Positions 46,802-54,975 of a stretch of DNA of 64,000 nucleotides are shown here, piece by piece. The DNA is from CAMDPA01 sp965223035 (GTDB lineage: Bacteria > Pseudomonadota > Alphaproteobacteria > Rhizobiales > Hyphomicrobiaceae), in assembly GCA_965223035.1 (NCBI GenBank), contig OZ244980.1, positions 2,046,001 to 2,110,000 of the forward strand. The letters run 5' to 3'. The translations under genes were made by a program, and so were the position numbers. Under the pieces are notes generated by a model. The model did not search any database. It saw only the letters and a program-made list of their open reading frames with translations, and had not been told where the DNA came from. Numbering within the stretch: the stretch's first letter is position 1; each line of letters opens with the position of its first letter.

Positions 46802-48235
46802 TCAGGGTCGGATGCCGATGAACTTGATCTGGCTCAGCTCGTCGATCGCATAGCGAATGCCCTCGCGGCCAACGCCGCTGGATTTGACGCCACCGAAAGG
46901 ATAGATATCGACGCGGAAGCGGCTCGGCTCGTTGACCCATAGACAACCGACATCAAAATCGTCGGCGAACCGGAAGGCCGCGTTGAGATCGCGGGTGAAC
47001 ACCGCGCCCTGCAAACCGAACGGCGAGTCGTTGGCGAGCTTCAGCCCCTGCTCGATGCCGCTGAACCCGGTGACTAAAGCGATCGGCCCGAACACCTCCT
47101 CGCGCCACAGCCGCGCCGCATCGGACACCTCCAACAAAATCCCCGGCGAGACCGTTGCGCCGTCGCGCTGCGGCCTTAATGCGTAGCGCGCGCCGCGCTC
47201 GATCGCCTCTGCGCACATGGCCATCACCCGATCGGCGGCGGATGCGCTGACCATCGGGCCGACATCCGTTCCAGGATCATCCGCACGCCCGACCTTCAGC
47301 GCCTGCGCGGCTGCGACGAAGGTCGGAACGAAGCTGTCGAGCACAGCGCTATCGACCAATATGCGCTGGGCGGAAATGCATTGCTGGCCGCTGGCTTCGA
47401 AAGCCGCGCCGGCGATTTTCTTGGCCGCTTCCTCCAGGTTGGCGTCGGCCAATACAATATTGGCTGCGTTGGAGCCTAACTCCGCCACGAACTTCTTGGC
47501 GCCGGCGAGCCGCGCCAACGCATCCCCGCCGGCCGTGCCACCGGTGAACGAGACCGCGCGCACGTCCGGATGGCTGACCAGCGCTGCCGCCGACGATTTA
47601 TCACCCGTCAGCACCGTGAACAGGCCCGGCGGCCAGCCCGCCTCCTGAAACAGCTCGGCGAGCTTCAAGGCCGTACGCAGACCGGCCGGATGCGGCTTGG
47701 TGATGATGGCGTTGCCCGCCGCGATCGCCGGCGCCACCTTCTGTACCAAAAGATTGACGGGGCCGTTGAACGGCACGATTCCGGCGACCACGCCGTAAGG
47801 CACGCGACGGGTGAAGCCAAAATGACCTTCGCCGGGTGGGGTTGCATCCAGTGCCAGGACCTCGCCTGACAATTGCGGCAGGCAGCCGGCCACCGCGTCG
47901 ATGAACTCCGCCCCCCGCATCACCTCGCCGCGGCAGACGCGGATCGGCTTGCCCACATCCTGGCAGATGATCGGTGCGATGGCATCGACGGCACCGCGCA
48001 GCGCATTGGCGCCATTGCGCAGCCATTTGACGCGCTGGTGGATCGGGGCCTTGCGGTGGGTCTGAAACGCCGCCTTCGCCGTCTTCACAGCCAGATCAAC
48101 ACCGGCGCTGCCGGCCTCCTCGATCCGCGCGATGGTGTCACCGGTCTGTGGGTCCACGAGATCGAACAGTTCGGTTCCCGCCGGCGGCGCGGCGCCACCC
48201 AGAAATGAGGAGATCTTGGGAATATCGGACATCAC
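46802..48235 (-). CDS. Aldehyde dehydrogenase family protein
   Basis: NAD(P)-dependent oxidation of an aldehyde. 477 residues. Catalytic residues by position: N157 (VPFNGPVN), E252 (VAELGSNAAN) and C286 (GQQCISAQ); NAD pocket FTGGTAGGDALA and the C-terminal NDSPFGLQGAVFTRDL and PFGGVKSSGVGREG. Complete. Belongs to the large succinate-semialdehyde/phenylacetaldehyde group; the substrate is unknown. Adjacent to the intradiol dioxygenase and 49 bp from it. It is not a BoxD by sequence layout, so 3,4-dehydroadipyl-CoA semialdehyde oxidation cannot be assigned to it with confidence. Confidence 0.9.
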   Translation of the reverse strand: MMSDIPKISSFLGGAAPPAGTELFDLVDPQTGDTIARIEEAGSAGVDLAVKTAKAAFQTHRKAPIHQRVKWLRNGANALRGAVDAIAPIICQDVGKPIRVCRGEVMRGAEFIDAVAGCLPQLSGEVLALDATPPGEGHFGFTRRVPYGVVAGIVPFNGPVNLLVQKVAPAIAAGNAIITKPHPAGLRTALKLAELFQEAGWPPGLFTVLTGDKSSAAALVSHPDVRAVSFTGGTAGGDALARLAGAKKFVAELGSNAANIVLADANLEEAAKKIAGAAFEASGQQCISAQRILVDSAVLDSFVPTFVAAAQALKVGRADDPGTDVGPMVSASAADRVMAMCAEAIERGARYALRPQRDGATVSPGILLEVSDAARLWREEVFGPIALVTGFSGIEQGLKLANDSPFGLQGAVFTRDLNAAFRFADDFDVGCLWVNEPSRFRVDIYPFGGVKSSGVGREGIRYAIDELSQIKFIGIRP

Positions 48236-48265
48236 AGGGCCTCAGGGTTGGGTGCGCGCGCATGG

Positions 48266-48325
48266 TAGAGCAACCTGCCTTTAGTCGGAATCGGAACGAT
48301 CCCGATTAAAGGCGCGATGATCTAG
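48266..48325. repeat. Type 1 palindromic repeat, copy 9
   Basis: TAGAGCAACCTGCC, stem TTTAGTCGG / CCGATTAAA (one mismatch), GCGCGATGATCTAG. Upstream of the aldehyde dehydrogenase start. Confidence 0.9.
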
Positions 48326-48392
48326 CTCAGCTGATGTGCTGCCCGACAAATCTGCAACGGTGACGCGTCGCGGACAAGACCGCATTCACCTT

Positions 48393-48566
48393 GATCATGA
48401 TCGCCTGAAGCGGGGTCGTCGTGCCGACCTGCTCCCGACCTGGCCCCGCAATGCGCGATGTCATGGGCGGCCGGGCGGGGGCGGCCGGGCGGGGGCGGCC
48501 GGGCGGGGGCGGCCGGGCGGGGGCGGCCGGGCGGGGGCGGCCGGGCGGGGGCGGGATGGTTCCAGC
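48393..48566 (-). repeat. Type 2 intergenic element, copy G, with internal tandem expansion
   Basis: Right end (reversed) GATCATGATCGCCTGAAGCGG at 48393 with TCGTGCCGACC after it, left end GGGATGGTTCCAGCC at 48552-48566. Between them the CCCGCCCGGCC core has been multiplied into the 14-bp tandem array listed next. Confidence 0.7.
48465..48554. repeat. 14-bp GC-only tandem repeat, about 6.4 copies
   Basis: Six perfect copies of GGGCGGCCGGGCGG (48465-48548) followed by GGGCGG. Pure G/C with no mismatch, which suggests recent slippage or ongoing instability. The unit equals the complement of the CCCGCCCGGCC stretch present once in other type 2 elements. The open frames through it (GRPGGGGRAGAA) are repeat translations, not genes. 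Confidence 0.95.
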
Positions 48567-48650
48567 CAACTCAGACCCGTTGTGGTGTGCGCCGTTCCAA
48601 GCCGATACTGATGTGCACCGCGGCGGCCCCGGGGATCGGCGCCGGCTGCA

Positions 48651-49937
48651 TCAGTCCTGGTCGGCGGACAACCATGCCGGTAAGCGGTCGAGCGCGATGA
48701 TCTGCGCCGGCTCCAACCGGGGCCGCACCACCGACCACGCCCGGCCATTGACCATCACTTCAGGCACCAAGGGCCGGGTGTTATACGTTGACGCCATCAC
48801 CGCGCCGTAGGCCCCCGCCGTCATGACGGCCATTAGGTCGCCAGCCGTGAAGGGTGGTAACGGGCGGTCCAGCGCCAGATAGTCGCCGGTCTCGCACACC
48901 GGGCCGACCACATCCTGACGGATTGCGGGCGCGGCGCGCAGGGGCTCGGCGACTGGCCAGATCTCGTGATGGGCCTCGTACAGCGTGGGCCGGATCAAGT
49001 CGTTCATGGCGCCATCGACGATCGCAAACCGGCGGCCCTCGCCCTGCTTGGCATGGATCACGCGGGTCACCAGCACACCCGCGTTGCCGACGATCACCCG
49101 ACCGGGTTCCAAGATCAGCTTCAGCCCGAGATCGCCGAGCGCGGCCTTGGCGATATCGGCATAGGCGGCAGGCGATGGCGGCTGATCTTGGTCCGCGTGA
49201 TAGGGCACGCCAAGGCCGCCGCCGAGATCCAAGTGGTCGAGCGTGTGACCGGCCGTCCGCAGCTCGATCACGAGATCGCGCATCAGCCGAAAGGCATCTT
49301 GAAACGGCTGCAACGACGCATCGGTGATCTGGCTGCCGATGTGCATGTGGATGCCGACCGGAACCACGCCGGGCAGCTCGCGGACACGGGCCATCAAGCG
49401 CACGGCGTCCAAATAGGGGATGCCGAATTTGTCCGCCGACTTGCCGGTGGAGATCTTGGCGTGCGTGCGCGCATCGACATCCGGATTGATGCGCAGCGCG
49501 ACCCGAGCCATCCTGCCGGTCGCCTCGGCGACGGCCGACAAAGCCGCAAGCTCCGGCTCGCTCTCCACGTTGAAGCCTAGAATGTGCTGGCTGAGCGCAT
49601 AGTCCATTTCTTCGCGGGTTTTGCCGACGCCGGCGAAGATGATGCGGTCGGCCGGCACACCGGCCGTTCGTGCGCGTTGCAGTTCGCCGCCTGAGACCAC
49701 GTCCATGCCCGCACCAAGCCGGCCCAACGTCGTCAAGATCGCTTGGTTTGAGTTGGCCTTGACCGCGTAGCAGATCAGGTGGTCGGTGCCGGCAAAGGCC
49801 CGGTCAAGCACGCGATAATGATGCTCCAGGGTGGCGGCGGAATAGCAGTAGAACGGCGTGCCCACCCGCTCGGCAAGTTCCGCCAGGTTCACCTGCTCGG
49901 CGTGGAGGACGCCGGCGCGATAGGCAAAATGATGCAT
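48651..49937 (-). CDS. lysA: Diaminopimelate decarboxylase
   Basis: PLP-dependent final step of lysine synthesis. 428 residues, fold-type III barrel plus C-terminal beta domain. PLP lysine K60 in ICYAVKANSN, then GAGMDVVSGGEL, the phosphate-binding HIGSQITD and DLGGGLGVPY, EPGRVIVG, and in the C-domain PVCETGDYLA (catalytic Cys) and MTAGAYGAVMAS. Start ATG 49937. Downstream of argH and the lptM lipoprotein in the common order argH-lptM-lysA; links to dapA at 9.7 kb by pathway. Confidence 0.97.
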   Translation of the reverse strand: MHHFAYRAGVLHAEQVNLAELAERVGTPFYCYSAATLEHHYRVLDRAFAGTDHLICYAVKANSNQAILTTLGRLGAGMDVVSGGELQRARTAGVPADRIIFAGVGKTREEMDYALSQHILGFNVESEPELAALSAVAEATGRMARVALRINPDVDARTHAKISTGKSADKFGIPYLDAVRLMARVRELPGVVPVGIHMHIGSQITDASLQPFQDAFRLMRDLVIELRTAGHTLDHLDLGGGLGVPYHADQDQPPSPAAYADIAKAALGDLGLKLILEPGRVIVGNAGVLVTRVIHAKQGEGRRFAIVDGAMNDLIRPTLYEAHHEIWPVAEPLRAAPAIRQDVVGPVCETGDYLALDRPLPPFTAGDLMAVMTAGAYGAVMASTYNTRPLVPEVMVNGRAWSVVRPRLEPAQIIALDRLPAWLSADQD

Positions 49938-50048
49938 GGTCCCCGGCGATCCAAGCGCCAGCTCTCGATTTCAGTGGTTGACCGTGATGGGGTCGTTCGT
50001 GACGAGGACGCCCACAGACGCCAAGGGCGCGGTCAGATCCGCACCACT

Positions 50049-50282
50049 CTACCGCAGCAAGCCGTCGAGCACGAAGCCCTTATGTGGCTTTGGCGCCGCA
50101 TTGGCCGGCTTGCCCTGTCCGGACTCCGCCGACGCGGTCGTCGACTGCTCGACGTCGGCATTGGGATACTCCAAAGGCCCACGGATGCCGCAGCCGGCGA
50201 CGAGCCAGGCCGATAGCACAGCGCCCACGATAGCCATGACGGGCAGGGCTGTGTTGGCTGGACCTTGTGCACGGCTGTTCAT
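50049..50282 (-). CDS. lptM: LptM-type small outer-membrane lipoprotein
   Basis: 77 residues from ATG 50282; upstream frame starts at 50306 and 50354 are less consistent with a signal. Lipobox LVAGC after the hydrophobic stretch LPVMAIVGAVLSAW, then the family signature GIRGPLEYP and the tail ending KGFVLDGLL. LptM (YifL) stabilises the LptD translocon for LPS export. Position between argH and lysA is characteristic. GAGCGAG precedes the ATG. Short and conserved enough for a confident call. Confidence 0.88.
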   Translation of the reverse strand: MNSRAQGPANTALPVMAIVGAVLSAWLVAGCGIRGPLEYPNADVEQSTTASAESGQGKPANAAPKPHKGFVLDGLLR

Positions 50283-50433
50283 CTCGCTCGGCCTTTTGTT
50301 CAACATCGCCGTCGGAGCCCCCAACAGCCCGATTCTGCCCGTCACATCGACCACCTACGGCTGAACCTGGCCCACTCGACGGGCGCCCCGGGGCCGCCAC
50401 GGCCTGCGCCCGACCCAAGGGTCAACCCTTCTC

Positions 50434-51861
50434 CTAGCCGGTCCGCGACGGTTTATCCAGTTTCCTGATCCAGCTACGGGCCATTTTACGGACGTTCTGT
50501 GGCGCAGTTCCCCCATAGCTGGTACGACTGGCCACCGAGCTATCGACCCCCAATACCGCCAGCGCGGATTTGGTGATGCGCGGTTCGATCGACTGCAGGT
50601 CGGTGAGGGTCAAGGCGTCCAGATCGACGCCGCGGCTCTCGGCCAGCGCGACGATCCGGCCAGTGATATGGTGGGCGTCGCGGAACGGTAGCCTTAACTC
50701 CCGCACCAGCCAATCGGCCAGATCGGTCGCCGTCGCGTAGCCGCTGCCCGCCGCCGCGCGCATGTTATCCACTTGTGGTTGTAAATCCTCGATCATGCCC
50801 GCCATCGCGGCCACTGCCAGCGCCAGGTTGTCCAACGCGTCGAACGTGACCTCCTTGTCCTCCTGCATGTCTTTGGAATAGGCCAGCGGCAGCCCCTTCA
50901 TGACCAGCACGAGGCTTTGGAACGCGCCGGCGATCCGCCCCACCTTGGCCCGCGCAAGCTCCGCAGCGTCCGGATTGCGCTTTTGCGGCATGATCGAGGA
51001 GCCAGTCGTGAAGCGGTCGGATAACTTGATGAAGCCGAATTGCGGCGTCACCCAGATCACGATTTCCTCGGCCAGCCGCGACAGATGCACGGCGGCGATG
51101 GTCGCGGCGGCCACCGTCTCCAGAGCAAAATCGCGGTCTGACACGCTGTCCAACGAATTGGCCGTCGGTCGCGCGAAACCCAGCGCCTCGGCGGTGGCCT
51201 GCCGATCGATCGGGAACGATGTGCCCGCCAGCGCCGCCGCGCCAAGCGGACATTCGTTGAGGCGCGCCCGCGCGTCGCGCAGCCGGCCGCGATCGCGCGC
51301 CAGCATCTCGACATAGGCCAGCAGATGATGACCGAGCGTCACCGGTTGGGCCGGTTGCAGGTGGGTGAAGCCGGGCATCACGCTGGCCGCGTGGTCGGCC
51401 GCCTTGCGTGCGAGCTGCAACTGCAGCTGGGCCAGGCTGTGATCGATATCGTCGATTTTATCGCGCACCCAGAGCCGAAGGTCGGTCGCGACCTGGTCGT
51501 TGCGGGAGCGGGCGGTGTGCAAGCGTCCGGCGGCTGCCCCGATCGTCTCCCGCAACCGGCTCTCGATGTTCATATGCACATCCTCAAGCGCGCGCGACCA
51601 GTCCAGTGTCCCGGCCCTGACCTCCGCCTGGACGGCATCAAGCCCGTTCAGGATTTTTCGCGCGTCGTCCTTGGTAATGATGCCGGTCGCCGCCAACATC
51701 CTGGCGTGTGCCTTGGAGCCGCGGATGTCCTGCTCGGCCAGCCGCTTGTCGAAGCCGACGGAGGCATTTATCTCCTCCATCAGCTCGGACGGTGACATGG
51801 CGAACCTGCCACCCCACATCTGGTTGGCGGTTCGATCGGTGGTGGCCTTGGACATCGGCAC
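50434..51861 (-). CDS. argH: Argininosuccinate lyase
   Basis: Last step of arginine synthesis, splitting argininosuccinate to arginine and fumarate. 475 residues; start ATG 51861 or 51855 (MSKATTDRTANQMWGGRF). Aspartase/fumarase superfamily motifs: HTARSRNDQVATDLRLW (residues near 112), GFTHLQPAQPVTLGHHLLAY with catalytic His, and the signature GSSIMPQKRNPD. C-terminus ARSWIRKLDK. Transcribed away from tlpA, with a type 2 element in the divergent gap. Confidence 0.97.
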   Translation of the reverse strand: MPMSKATTDRTANQMWGGRFAMSPSELMEEINASVGFDKRLAEQDIRGSKAHARMLAATGIITKDDARKILNGLDAVQAEVRAGTLDWSRALEDVHMNIESRLRETIGAAAGRLHTARSRNDQVATDLRLWVRDKIDDIDHSLAQLQLQLARKAADHAASVMPGFTHLQPAQPVTLGHHLLAYVEMLARDRGRLRDARARLNECPLGAAALAGTSFPIDRQATAEALGFARPTANSLDSVSDRDFALETVAAATIAAVHLSRLAEEIVIWVTPQFGFIKLSDRFTTGSSIMPQKRNPDAAELARAKVGRIAGAFQSLVLVMKGLPLAYSKDMQEDKEVTFDALDNLALAVAAMAGMIEDLQPQVDNMRAAAGSGYATATDLADWLVRELRLPFRDAHHITGRIVALAESRGVDLDALTLTDLQSIEPRITKSALAVLGVDSSVASRTSYGGTAPQNVRKMARSWIRKLDKPSRTG

Positions 51862-51924
51862 ACGGTCTCCACAGATTGGACAAGGGTCGACGCTCGGGAT
51901 CGACGTGGCGGTCCACGCTATTGC

Positions 51925-52072
51925 GTTTCACAGTTGGCTTGAACCATCCCGCGCCCCGCCCGGTTCCTCCACTCGCCACCCAGAACATCATGCCATTGGG
52001 TGGCGCGTGGAGGAACGGGGCGGGGGAGCTGGCCGGCACGGCGATTCCGCCTAAGGTGGAAATGGGCTAGTG
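51925..52072 (+). repeat. Type 2 intergenic element, copy H
   Basis: One of the best copies: GCGTTTCACAGTTGGC, TTGAACCATCCCGCGCCCC, a strong 20-bp-class internal hairpin (GGTTCCTCCACTCGCCACCC against its complement at 51994-52016), then GGGGAGCTGGCCGGCACGG and GATTCCGCCTAAGGTGG, ending ATGGGCTAG. Fills the argH-tlpA divergent gap. Confidence 0.85.
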
Positions 52073-52097
52073 TCATAACACCTTGAACGGTTGAAGC

Positions 52098-52709
52098 ATG
52101 AGCAACACAACGAAAGCGATGATCGTTGCCGCGATCGCGGCAGTGCTTGGGTTTGGCGCGGTATACGTCATGCTCGGGCCGACTGACAATGCTACGGTCG
52201 CGCGCCCCTCGGCCGGGACCGGTGAGCCCGCGGCGGCTGGTGATCGCCTCAATGTCGGTGAGATGGCGGCGTTCGTCTTTAAAGAAGCGCCGGAGGTGCT
52301 CGGCGAGGTGCGTTTCAAGGATGGCACCGGCGCCGACAGAACTCTGGCGGACTGGCGCGGCCGCGTGGTGTTGCTAAACCTGTGGGCCACCTGGTGCGCG
52401 CCATGCCGGCGCGAGATGCCGGGCCTTGCGCGCCTGCAGACCGAGCTTGGCTCCGATCACTTCGAGGTGGTGGCGTTAGCGGTCGATCGCGCCGGCGCAG
52501 TGGCGGCCCAAAAGTTTCTGAACGAGACCGAAGCAACCGCGTTGCAGCTTTATGTGGATGACACGGCGCGCGCTGGCGCGGCCCTGAACGTGATCGGCCT
52601 GCCGACGACGCTGTTGATCGATCGGCAGGGCCGCGAGGTCGGACGGCTGACCGGTCCGGCGGAATGGGATAGCGAGGAAGCCAAACGCTTGCTGCGCTCC
52701 GTCCTCTAA
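52098..52709 (+). CDS. tlpA: TlpA-family thiol-disulfide oxidoreductase (membrane-anchored)
   Basis: Periplasmic thioredoxin-like reductase, in relatives needed for cytochrome oxidase or cytochrome c assembly. 203 residues: N-terminal signal anchor about 7-26, linker, then thioredoxin domain with the redox motif WATWCAPC (C100, C103), and cis-Pro in VIGLPTTLLID. The protein looks intact. It lies divergent from argH and its stop is 38 bp before mobA; the two may share a transcript. Confidence 0.92.
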   Translation: MSNTTKAMIVAAIAAVLGFGAVYVMLGPTDNATVARPSAGTGEPAAAGDRLNVGEMAAFVFKEAPEVLGEVRFKDGTGADRTLADWRGRVVLLNLWATWCAPCRREMPGLARLQTELGSDHFEVVALAVDRAGAVAAQKFLNETEATALQLYVDDTARAGAALNVIGLPTTLLIDRQGREVGRLTGPAEWDSEEAKRLLRSVL

Positions 52710-52747
52710 GGGTTTGTCAGCACGAGGAGCGAGCCGAGAGGCGGCCA

Positions 52748-53395
52748 ATGACGATCGCGATTGCAGCACCCCATGGCGTCGTTTTGGCGGGCGGACTGTC
52801 GCGCCGGATGGGCGGCGGCGACAAGGGGCTGATCGAGCTCGGCGGCAAGCCGATGCTGGCGCACGTGATCGGGCGCCTCGACCCGCAGGTGAGCCAGGTG
52901 GCGATCAATGCCAATGGTGATCCGAGCCGGTTTGCTCAATTCGGGTTGCCCGTCGTGCCGGATCCCGTTCAGGGCTTCGTCGGTCCGTTGGCGGGGGTGT
53001 TGGCGGGGCTCAAGTGGGCGCGTGACGCCGCGACGGGCGCCAGCTGGGTGGTCAGCGTGTCCGCCGATGCGCCGTTGGTTCCGAAGGACTTGGTGGTACG
53101 TTTGGCCGAGGCCGCCGGTCAGCATCGCGCAGCGATCGCCATGGCGCAGTCGCTTGACGGGCTGCATCCGGTGATCGGTCTGTGGCCGGTGGCGCTGGCC
53201 GACGACCTGGAGGCGGCGTTGAAGGCGGGCGTGCGAAAGGTGTTGGATTGGACCGATCGGCATCGCACGGTGCCGGTGACCTTCGACCCCATCGAGCTAG
53301 GTGGGGTCGAAATCGATCCCTTCTTCAATGCCAATACGCCGCAGGAGTTGGAGCAGCTGCGGCACATGTTGGCGGCCGCGGACGGATGGTCATGA
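52748..53395 (+). CDS. mobA: Molybdenum cofactor guanylyltransferase
   Basis: Joins GMP from GTP to molybdopterin to make the bis-guanine dinucleotide cofactor. 215 residues: nucleotide-binding opening VVLAGGLSRRMGGGDKG (residues 11-27) with KGL loop and GGKPML, then VSADAPLVPKDL (metal Asp), NANTPQELEQL at the end. ATG 52748 with GAGCCGAGAGG upstream. Its stop overlaps the mobB start by 4 bp (ATGA). Complements modABC at 11.8-14.9 kb. Confidence 0.95.
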   Translation: MTIAIAAPHGVVLAGGLSRRMGGGDKGLIELGGKPMLAHVIGRLDPQVSQVAINANGDPSRFAQFGLPVVPDPVQGFVGPLAGVLAGLKWARDAATGASWVVSVSADAPLVPKDLVVRLAEAAGQHRAAIAMAQSLDGLHPVIGLWPVALADDLEAALKAGVRKVLDWTDRHRTVPVTFDPIELGGVEIDPFFNANTPQELEQLRHMLAAADGWS

Positions 53396-53943
53396 GCAGC
53401 TTAAGCCCTCAGCGTCGGTTGCCGCCGATGATCGGCATCGCGGGCTGGAAAAATACCGGCAAGACAACAGTGGCAGTGCGTCTGATCGAAGCCTTCTGCG
53501 CGCGGGGGCTGTCGGTGGCGAGCGTTAAGCACGCCCACCACGATTTTCAGATCGACGCCGAGGAGACCGATAGTGCCAGACATCGTCGCGCCGGCTCGAA
53601 ACAGGTCGCGATCGTCTCCGCCGCGCGCTGGGCGGTGGTGACGGAGTTGGGGGATGCACCGGAGCCGGCGCTGGAACATGTGGTTGCCAAGCTCGCGCCG
53701 TGTGATGTGGTGGTCGTCGAGGGCTATAAGGCCGCATCGATTCCGAAGATCGAGGTGCGCCGGCGCCAACCGGCTCAACGCCAACCGCCGCCGCTGGAAG
53801 CCGGCCATATCATTGCAATCGTGGCCGACCATGAGGTTCAAGATACCGCGCTTCCGGTGTTTGCGCATGACGATGTCGCCGCCTTGGCTGAATTCATCGA
53901 GCGCAGCATCGGACCAATTGGCATCACAGACGATGCGGGCTGA
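53392..53943 (+). CDS. mobB: Molybdopterin-guanine dinucleotide biosynthesis adaptor protein
   Basis: GTP-binding partner of MobA. 183 residues from ATG 53392 (ATGA overlap with mobA). P-loop GWKNTGKTT (18-26) after IGIAG, switch-like HAHHDFQIDAEETDS, then DVVVVEGYKAASIPKIEV, the MobB signature with conserved EGYK. The last codons overlap the start of the next gene (ATG 53933), implying one transcript of three genes. Confidence 0.94.
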   Translation: MSSLSPQRRLPPMIGIAGWKNTGKTTVAVRLIEAFCARGLSVASVKHAHHDFQIDAEETDSARHRRAGSKQVAIVSAARWAVVTELGDAPEPALEHVVAKLAPCDVVVVEGYKAASIPKIEVRRRQPAQRQPPPLEAGHIIAIVADHEVQDTALPVFAHDDVAALAEFIERSIGPIGITDDAG

Positions 53944-54868
53944 GCCGGCCCAGCTCGAGCGGCGATTGCGGCGGCGCTGGTGTGGCGCCGCCTGTACGGT
54001 GGCGCTGATCGGCCAAACCGGCAGCCTCAATACCGCACAAGCAGAAGAACCGCCGGTCCCACCTGGCCGGCACCCCGGCGGCGTCGCTGTCGCCGTCGTC
54101 GGCCCGCAAGGTATCGATTACACGATTGCAAGCATTGCCGCGCGGCTCGCCCGCGACGGTGAGGGCGAGTTGATCGGCTGGGATTTCATCGACCACGACC
54201 GACTGCCGTATCAACCGCTGGCTCCGGCCACGCCCGACAGCATGACGCGGCTGGCCAGTGTGATCCTGCGCGAGGCTGGCGCGAGCTGCCTCATTCCGAT
54301 CCGAACGCCCCCTCAGTCCGACGCCGCAACAGTGCGTCCCCTGGTCCTGCTCGCCCAGACGCCGGCGCGGGTGGCGCTCTATCTGGATGCCGGAGCGCGC
54401 GCGCGGGATTGGCGCCAGTTCGCCGAGGCGGGTGCGCATTTCAACCGGCTGCTGCTGGTCGTACCCGTTGCCGCGGGCGCCAACCGATTTCCGGCCGCGT
54501 TGGGACTGGCCAACATGATGGTGGTGGCTGCCGCGGCTGAAGCTGGCGGCAGGGCAGGGACGTCGACGGGTCAGGTTGCAGTCGAGCTGACCGTTGGGGT
54601 CGACGCGCTGCCAGCTTCGAGGTCACTAGGTGCCATGGCTGGGGCCGTGCACAAGCTGGCAGCAGCCCGCGTCGCAGCTCTGGCAGCCCGCTTGCTAAAG
54701 CATCAGCCCGAGCTGACCGGTGCGGCGTTAAAGCGACGCATTCTCGGCCTCGGGCGAGCCGTTTCGGGACACTCCCACCGCTACTTGGCCGCGCCGGATC
54801 GGGCCACGAGATCATCGCGCCTTAAATCGGAACCGCAAAGCCGGTTCCGATTTAACGCGCAAAGATGA
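53933..54868 (+). CDS. Exported subtilase-like (possibly degenerate) protein with repeat-derived C-terminus
   Basis: 311 residues. Tat-like or Sec signal at the start (RRLRRRWCGAACTVALIGQ, ending QAEE), then an alpha/beta sequence that resembles a subtilisin-family fold found next to mobAB in related bacteria: AVVGPQGIDYT (Asp site), TRLASVILREAGASCLIPIRT, RLLLVVPVAAGANRFPAALG, ANMMVVAAAAE. The His site expected near TRLAS is SMTRLAS, with no HGT, and no convincing GTS(M/A)xxP serine box is seen, so it may be a pseudo-protease. The last ~20 codons, from 54807, are type 1 repeat sequence. ATG overlaps mobB by 11 bp. Confidence 0.55.
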   Translation: MRAEPAQLERRLRRRWCGAACTVALIGQTGSLNTAQAEEPPVPPGRHPGGVAVAVVGPQGIDYTIASIAARLARDGEGELIGWDFIDHDRLPYQPLAPATPDSMTRLASVILREAGASCLIPIRTPPQSDAATVRPLVLLAQTPARVALYLDAGARARDWRQFAEAGAHFNRLLLVVPVAAGANRFPAALGLANMMVVAAAAEAGGRAGTSTGQVAVELTVGVDALPASRSLGAMAGAVHKLAAARVAALAARLLKHQPELTGAALKRRILGLGRAVSGHSHRYLAAPDRATRSSRLKSEPQSRFRFNAQR

Positions 54869-54890
54869 TCGCTCTTAAAGTGGTGAGCAA
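54807..54890. repeat. Type 1 palindromic repeat, copy 10 (long subtype)
   Basis: CGAGATCATCGCGCC, stem TTAAATCGGAACCG / CGGTTCCGATTTAA, then CGCGCAAAGATGATCGC and the extra arm TCTTAAAGTGGTGAGCAA, i.e. the long-form end seen in copies 6 and 11 but in reverse. It encodes the C-terminus of the overlapping gene. Confidence 0.88.
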
Positions 54891-54898
54891 CAGATAGC

Positions 54899-54975
54899 GG
54901 CGGTCGGGCCGACGGCGTTGCAGAGCGGGATGGCGGGGGAGCGGGATGGTTCCAGCTAAATCTGAAACGCCTTAG
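54899..54975 (-). repeat. Type 2 intergenic element, copy I (partial, reverse)
   Basis: Left end only: GAGCGGGATGGTTCCAGC followed by TAAATCTGAAACGCC, the reversed GCGTTTC start. The body before it has GGCGGGGGAGCGGGATGG, and the ATGATCTAG right end is missing. Confidence 0.7.

Noticed and set aside
48465..48554. Possible CRISPR array
   Set aside because: Units are 14 bp, contiguous, with no spacers; it is a simple tandem repeat.
48421..48810. Gly/Arg-rich plus-strand frames across the 14-bp array
   Set aside because: Translate only the GC repeat; no start signal and no conserved sequence.
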